From Kaistella yonginensis (GTDB lineage: Bacteria; Bacteroidota; Bacteroidia; Flavobacteriales; Weeksellaceae), in contig NZ_JAUFQB010000007.1 in NCBI RefSeq assembly GCF_030409525.1, forward strand, positions 148,089-212,088: DNA of 64,000 bases. The letters run 5' to 3'. Below the pieces are notes generated by a model. The model ran no database searches, was not told where the DNA came from, and saw nothing but the letters and a program-made list of their open reading frames with translations. Shown here piece by piece: positions 60,066 through 64,000 of the stretch (positions within the stretch are counted from its first letter, which is position 1; every line of letters begins with the position of its first letter). A program made the position numbers and the translations under genes.

Positions 60066-61295
60066 TTGAATTTTCCGTTATATTTTTCTAAAAAAATTGC
60101 ATTTTCCAAAGATAATAAAAATAATCTCTCACGGGTTATTGTCTTTATTGGTCGGCTTTCCGTTGCGTTAGGTGTGATTGTTTCGCTCATTACGGTTTCA
60201 ACTGGGGTGGGTTCCAAAAAAGCGATTAAAGAACGAATGGCTGATTTTTCCGGTCATATTTCGGTAAAATCAAAACAATCCAATAATTCTTATAACTCCT
60301 CTATTTTAAGCAATGAAGGACTGGAACTCCCAAAAATAAAGGCGCTGCCCGATGTGGCAACTACCCAAAAGTACGTGGCTGTAAGCGGAATTTTGCGCAA
60401 CGAGCATAATTTTGCAGGAATTATTTTCAAAGGGGTTGGCAAAGATTTTGACTCCGTTCGATTCCGTAAATTTTTAGTGGCGGGTCGCGCACCAAAAATT
60501 TCAGAAAATGGATTTAACAATGGGATTTGTATTTCCCAAAAAATTGCAACCGATCTTCATTTGGGTGTAAGAGACAGTATTGTCGCTATTTTTTCTAAAG
60601 AAAATCAAAGTCCGCTTTATCGCAAATTTGAAATCGTAGGCATTTATAAAACCGATATTAAATTGATTGATGACCTGTTCGTAATTGGTGGCATCAATCA
60701 TGCGCGCAAAATTCAAGGAATGGAAAAGTCTGAAATCGGTGGCATTGATATTTTCCTAAAAAATATTAACAATATTGATGAAGATGCTCCCCTCGTCGAA
60801 AAGTTAGTGGGTTATAAAAACTATACCGTGAAAGCGACCGACGAATATCCGCAAATCATGGATTTCATTGCGATTTTCGATACCAATATTGCATTGATTA
60901 TTACCATTATGCTCATCGTGGTCATTATCAATATCATCATGGTTTTGTTGATTTTAATTATCGAACGAACCAATTCCATCGGAATGTTGAAGACTTTAGG
61001 TGCCACCAACGGACAAATCCGAACGATATTCATTAATTATACATTAATGATTATGATTCCGGGCTTACTCTTTGGTAACTTAATTGGATTGGCATTTTTA
61101 TTTATTCAAAAATATTTTGGCCTTATCACCTTAAATCCAGAAAATTACTATTTAAGTGTGGTTCCCGTTGAAATCAACATCGTGCATATTGTACTCATCT
61201 CTTTGGGCATACTCATCGTATCTGGCATTTCCTTGGTTCTTCCCAGTTATTTGATCAGTAAAATATCTCCGGTGAAAGCCATTAAATACAATTAA
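60066..61295 (+). CDS. LolC/E-like FtsX-domain ABC transporter permease
   Basis: 409 residues from TTG 60066 (MNFPLYFSKKIAFSK...); an in-frame TTG at 60045 is possible. A span near residue 30 (VALGVIVSLITVSTGV) leads to a periplasmic domain (about 60-270), then three C-terminal spans (ALIITIMLIVVIINIIMVLLIL, LMIMIPGLLFGNLIGLAFLF and IVHIVLISLGILIVSGISLVL) typical of FtsX-domain permeases. Probably moves lipoproteins or lipids at the inner membrane with an ATPase encoded elsewhere. It is divergent from the NamZ-like gene. Confidence 0.87.
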   Translation: MNFPLYFSKKIAFSKDNKNNLSRVIVFIGRLSVALGVIVSLITVSTGVGSKKAIKERMADFSGHISVKSKQSNNSYNSSILSNEGLELPKIKALPDVATTQKYVAVSGILRNEHNFAGIIFKGVGKDFDSVRFRKFLVAGRAPKISENGFNNGICISQKIATDLHLGVRDSIVAIFSKENQSPLYRKFEIVGIYKTDIKLIDDLFVIGGINHARKIQGMEKSEIGGIDIFLKNINNIDEDAPLVEKLVGYKNYTVKATDEYPQIMDFIAIFDTNIALIITIMLIVVIINIIMVLLILIIERTNSIGMLKTLGATNGQIRTIFINYTLMIMIPGLLFGNLIGLAFLFIQKYFGLITLNPENYYLSVVPVEINIVHIVLISLGILIVSGISLVLPSYLISKISPVKAIKYN

Positions 61296-61434
61296 CATTT
61301 AAAATTATATCTTTGCAAATTCGTAAATTTCTTATCGATTTTTACGAAATTAATAATGACAAAAACAGCACTTGATTTCATTTAAAAACACACAAATAGA
61401 TGACGAAAGTGAGCATTAGATTAAAAATACTCTT

Positions 61435-62415
61435 ATGAAATACGCACAAAATATTCTTGAAACCATCGGCAATACGCCGCTCGTAAAACTGAACAAAGTT
61501 TTGGGTGATGATTTTCCAGCCTTGGTTTTAGCAAAAGTAGAAACCTTTAATCCGGGCAATTCTGTAAAAGACAGAATGGCTTTGAAAATGATTGAAGACG
61601 CAGAAAAAGACGGACGCTTAAAACCGGGAGGAACAATTATCGAAGGGACTTCCGGAAACACGGGAATGGGTTTGGCATTGGCTGCAATCGTAAAAGGATA
61701 CCAATGTATTTTTGTAACCAACGCCAAACAGTCGAAAGAAAAAAATGACATTTTAAGAGCTGTTGGAGCCGAAGTAATCGTTTGCCCAACCGACGTAACC
61801 CCAGATGATCCGAGGTCGTATTACTGCGTTTCAAAGCGATTGGGCGAAGAAGTAGAAAACGGTTGGTATGTGAATCAATATGATAATTTATCAAATCGAT
61901 TGGCGCATTACGAATCTACTGCCCCAGAAATCTGGGAGCAAACAGCTGGTCAACTAACCCATTTCGTTGCGGGAGCAGGAACAGGCGGTACGATCACCGG
62001 CTGCGGAACTTTCTTTAAAGAAAAAAATAAAGAAATTAAAGTGATTGGCGTAGATACCTACGGTTCCATTTTAAAAGAATATCACGAAACGGGTGAATTT
62101 CATCCAGACCATGCTCATTCCTACATTACAGAAGGAATTGGCGAAGATATTATTCCCGAAAATTATGATATGTCGGTCATCGATCATTTCGAAAAAGTGA
62201 CCGATAAAGACGGTGCAATTTATGCAAGAAAACTCGCTAAAGAAGAAGGGATTTTTTGTGGTTACTCTGCCGGAAGTGCGATTGCTGCCTTGATTCAAAT
62301 GAAAGACCAGTTCACCAAAGATGATGTGATTGTTGTTTTGTTACACGATCACGGTTCGCGTTATGTAGGGAAAATCTACAATGATGAATGGATGAAGGAA
62401 ATGGGTTGGTTGTAA
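61435..62415 (+). CDS. PLP-dependent cysteine synthase family protein
   Basis: 326 residues. TIGNTPLVKLNKV at the start, PLP-lysine in FNPGNSVKDRMAL, substrate loop IEGTSGNTGMGLALAA, phosphate-binding AGAGTGGTITGCG, and GYSAGSAIAA near the end. It is close to the cysteine synthase/cystathionine beta-synthase group, without CBS domains. Probably makes cysteine from O-acetylserine (or O-phosphoserine) and sulfide; exact substrate cannot be read. A bidirectional terminator follows. Confidence 0.92.
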   Translation: MKYAQNILETIGNTPLVKLNKVLGDDFPALVLAKVETFNPGNSVKDRMALKMIEDAEKDGRLKPGGTIIEGTSGNTGMGLALAAIVKGYQCIFVTNAKQSKEKNDILRAVGAEVIVCPTDVTPDDPRSYYCVSKRLGEEVENGWYVNQYDNLSNRLAHYESTAPEIWEQTAGQLTHFVAGAGTGGTITGCGTFFKEKNKEIKVIGVDTYGSILKEYHETGEFHPDHAHSYITEGIGEDIIPENYDMSVIDHFEKVTDKDGAIYARKLAKEEGIFCGYSAGSAIAALIQMKDQFTKDDVIVVLLHDHGSRYVGKIYNDEWMKEMGWL

Positions 62416-62428
62416 AAGTTTTAACTTT

Positions 62429-62461
62429 AATCCTTCAAGGATTTAAAATCCTTGAAGGATT
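62429..62461. terminator. Bidirectional terminator between convergent genes
   Basis: A 14-bp perfect inverted repeat AATCCTTCAAGGAT...ATCCTTGAAGGATT around TTAAA, touching the glycosyltransferase stop codon. Confidence 0.85.
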
Positions 62462-63762
62462 CAGAGAAATTCAGTCAGTTTTTTAGTCAAGTTTCTACGA
62501 GAAAATTGCTGAATATTTTGAGTTTGAGAATACAACTTTCCCGATTTCCACTCCTCATATTTTTCAAGGAAGAATGTTTTTAATTCTGATTCATCATCAT
62601 ACGAAAAATGCTTTCCTGCATTGGTTTCTTCTAAAATTTTTTTTACATCACTTTCTTTCGGTCCAAAAGAAACAATTGGCCTGCCTGTAGCTAAATATTC
62701 AAAAATTTTACCGGGGATAATTCCTTTTGAACTCTCGTCTGGAAAATTGGTGATTAAGAGTAGATCAGCGTCTTGCATTTCGTTATTCGCTTCAGCATGA
62801 GAAAGATAACCTAAATTATTGACGCAATTTTTAAGAGCAGATTGTTCGATTTCTGTCAGGATTTTATGATCAATTCTACCGACCAACTTTAATTGAAAAG
62901 TATTTTTAAAATCCTGGTTTTCTAAAATAAGTTCGTTTAAAACCTTCCATAAAACGTCGGGATTTCTAAGTTGTTCTAAAACGCCGATATAACTAAGTGT
63001 AAATTTCGAATTTTCAAATTTGAAATTCTCCAATTGTCGGATTTTCAGATTTGCATTTTCATCAAAACCATTGGTAATACAAAACGCATTTGCACCTTTT
63101 TTTCTTAAATTTTCAGCATCAGAAAAACTGGTGGCTAAGGTAATATCGGCAGTTTCAAAAACTTGCTTTTCCAGGTTTCTGTGTTTCTGATCCGCAGGTT
63201 TGGTGAGTTTCAGATGTTTGTAATAGGAAATTTCCGTCCATGGATCTCGGAAATCGGCCATCCATTTTAGATCAGGAAATTCCATTTTTAATTCCAAACC
63301 AATTAAATGCATAGAGTGAGGAGGACCCGTCGTAACAAAAGCCTCAAACTGATTTTCTTTCAAATACTTTTTCAAATATTCAACGGATGGTTTTACCCAA
63401 AAAACGCGTGCATCCGGAATGAAGAAATTTCCTCGAACCCAAATTGATAGCTTAGATTTCCAGGATTGATTTTTACCAACATCAAATTGTCCGGCTTTGA
63501 ATTTTTTATTGTCTTTGCCGAAAAACTCTGCGATTTGATATGGTTCCCAAATCTTGGTTTTAATGATTTCTAAATCATCAGAAACCTCGTTTTCCAGCGT
63601 TTCATCAACAATGGGATAGCTTGGATTTTCGGGGACAAAAACAGTCGGATTCCAACCGAATTCAGGTAAATATTTTGTAAATTTCAACCAGCGCTGAACA
63701 CCTGGCCCACCTGCTGGGGGCCAATAATACGTGATGATTAATATTTTTTTAGTTGGTTTCAT
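62461..63762 (-). CDS. Glycosyltransferase family 4 protein
   Basis: 433 residues from ATG 63762. The GT-B fold opens with ILIITYYWPPAGGPGVQRWLKF and a glycine-rich loop. The C-terminal half has FTLSYIGVLEQLRNPDVLW, FQLKLVGRIDH, LLITNFPDESSKGIIPGKIFEYLATGRPIVSFGP (with the EYLATG nucleotide-sugar motif). Cytoplasmic or membrane-associated. Probably involved in cell-surface polysaccharide assembly, but no linked polysaccharide genes are in view, so the acceptor is unknown. Confidence 0.92.
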   Translation of the reverse strand: MKPTKKILIITYYWPPAGGPGVQRWLKFTKYLPEFGWNPTVFVPENPSYPIVDETLENEVSDDLEIIKTKIWEPYQIAEFFGKDNKKFKAGQFDVGKNQSWKSKLSIWVRGNFFIPDARVFWVKPSVEYLKKYLKENQFEAFVTTGPPHSMHLIGLELKMEFPDLKWMADFRDPWTEISYYKHLKLTKPADQKHRNLEKQVFETADITLATSFSDAENLRKKGANAFCITNGFDENANLKIRQLENFKFENSKFTLSYIGVLEQLRNPDVLWKVLNELILENQDFKNTFQLKLVGRIDHKILTEIEQSALKNCVNNLGYLSHAEANNEMQDADLLLITNFPDESSKGIIPGKIFEYLATGRPIVSFGPKESDVKKILEETNAGKHFSYDDESELKTFFLEKYEEWKSGKLYSQTQNIQQFSRRNLTKKLTEFL

Positions 63763-63842
63763 TATAAATTTTAACCGCAAAAGAAGCAAAAGATTGATGC
63801 GAAAATAGGATATTCAAAAGATGGCAAAATATACATTTTTAG

Positions 63843-64000
63843 TTAATCATATTGATCAAAGTATTTATTAATGAATGTTTCTTGTCCGAAATGATAAATA
63901 TTCTTGACATTAAAATTGATCAATATTCCTTTTGGTACTTTTAGTAAATTCATATAATTTAATACTTGTGATTTATGAATATCTATGATTTGATTAACTG
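63843..64000 (-). CDS. GxxExxY protein, C-terminal part (cut by window edge)
   Basis: The reverse strand is open from 64000 to a stop at 63843-63845, 52 codons. The string QVLNYMNLLKVPKGILINFN, followed by NIYHFG, is the usual end of GxxExxY proteins, a PD-(D/E)XK-like nuclease-fold family. Its N-terminal active-site motifs lie outside the window. Family call rests on this tail only. Confidence 0.7.
   Translation of the reverse strand, partial: VNQIIDIHKSQVLNYMNLLKVPKGILINFNVKNIYHFGQETFINKYFDQYD

Overview
The window comes from a low-GC member of the Bacteroidota, most likely class Flavobacteriia and the Chryseobacterium/Kaistella side of the Weeksellaceae. The grounds are TAnnTTTG promoter boxes, two secreted proteins with type IX secretion (T9SS) sorting tails, the ferredoxin-serC-serA-DUF1015 gene order, and many AT-rich outer-membrane proteins. 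Genus-level placement is inference. I saw no rRNA, tRNA or CRISPR array.

Region 1 (1-750) is the start of a LuxC-type acyl-CoA reductase gene, cut by the window edge.

Region 2 (about 751-30193) is a 29.4 kb integrated element inserted between that gene and the ferredoxin gene. It is bounded by a 15-bp imperfect direct repeat built on the palindrome TTTGTACAAA, with paired GTACAAC motifs just inside each end. Its mobility core is at the right end: tyrosine integrase, RteC-like protein, excisionase-like HTH protein and a VapE-type primase-helicase with a possible replication origin beside it. No conjugation or relaxase gene is visible, so it looks more like a satellite or integrative island than a self-transmissible ICE. 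The left end has a nuclease and a four-gene cassette (267-aa protein, DUF5675, two small membrane proteins) that may be phage-derived. The cargo between them looks like defence: a WYL regulator with a cyclic-phosphate receiver-domain protein and a divergent SLOG protein; a PD-(D/E)XK nuclease with an alpha/beta hydrolase; a Fic protein with clear operators; a type I restriction operon with a Septu-like PtuA-PtuB pair inserted between hsdS and hsdR; and a 1509-aa GHKL-ATPase/DUF3883 protein.

Region 3 (30214-40226) is chromosomal core: ferredoxin, serC, serA, DUF1015, an M28 peptidase, dgkA, a patatin-like protein, an S9 peptidase and an M19-like hydrolase.

Region 4 (about 40280-42530) is a small cassette carrying an EcoRV-type restriction-modification pair. 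The endonuclease gene needs a one-base shift in an A8 run near its start to be read in full. A hairpin repeat shared with the big island lies at its edge.

Region 5 (42533-64000) is core again: a fused 2-oxoacid dehydrogenase E1, a fused PyrE-PyrF UMP synthase, an AEC transporter, a DsbA-like oxidoreductase, a Gre-family factor, DUF4846, a degenerate M1 peptidase fused to a beta-barrel, two T9SS cargo proteins, a very large outer-membrane protein, a NamZ-like muramidase, a LolC/E-like permease, a cysteine synthase, a glycosyltransferase, and the tail of a GxxExxY protein at the right edge.
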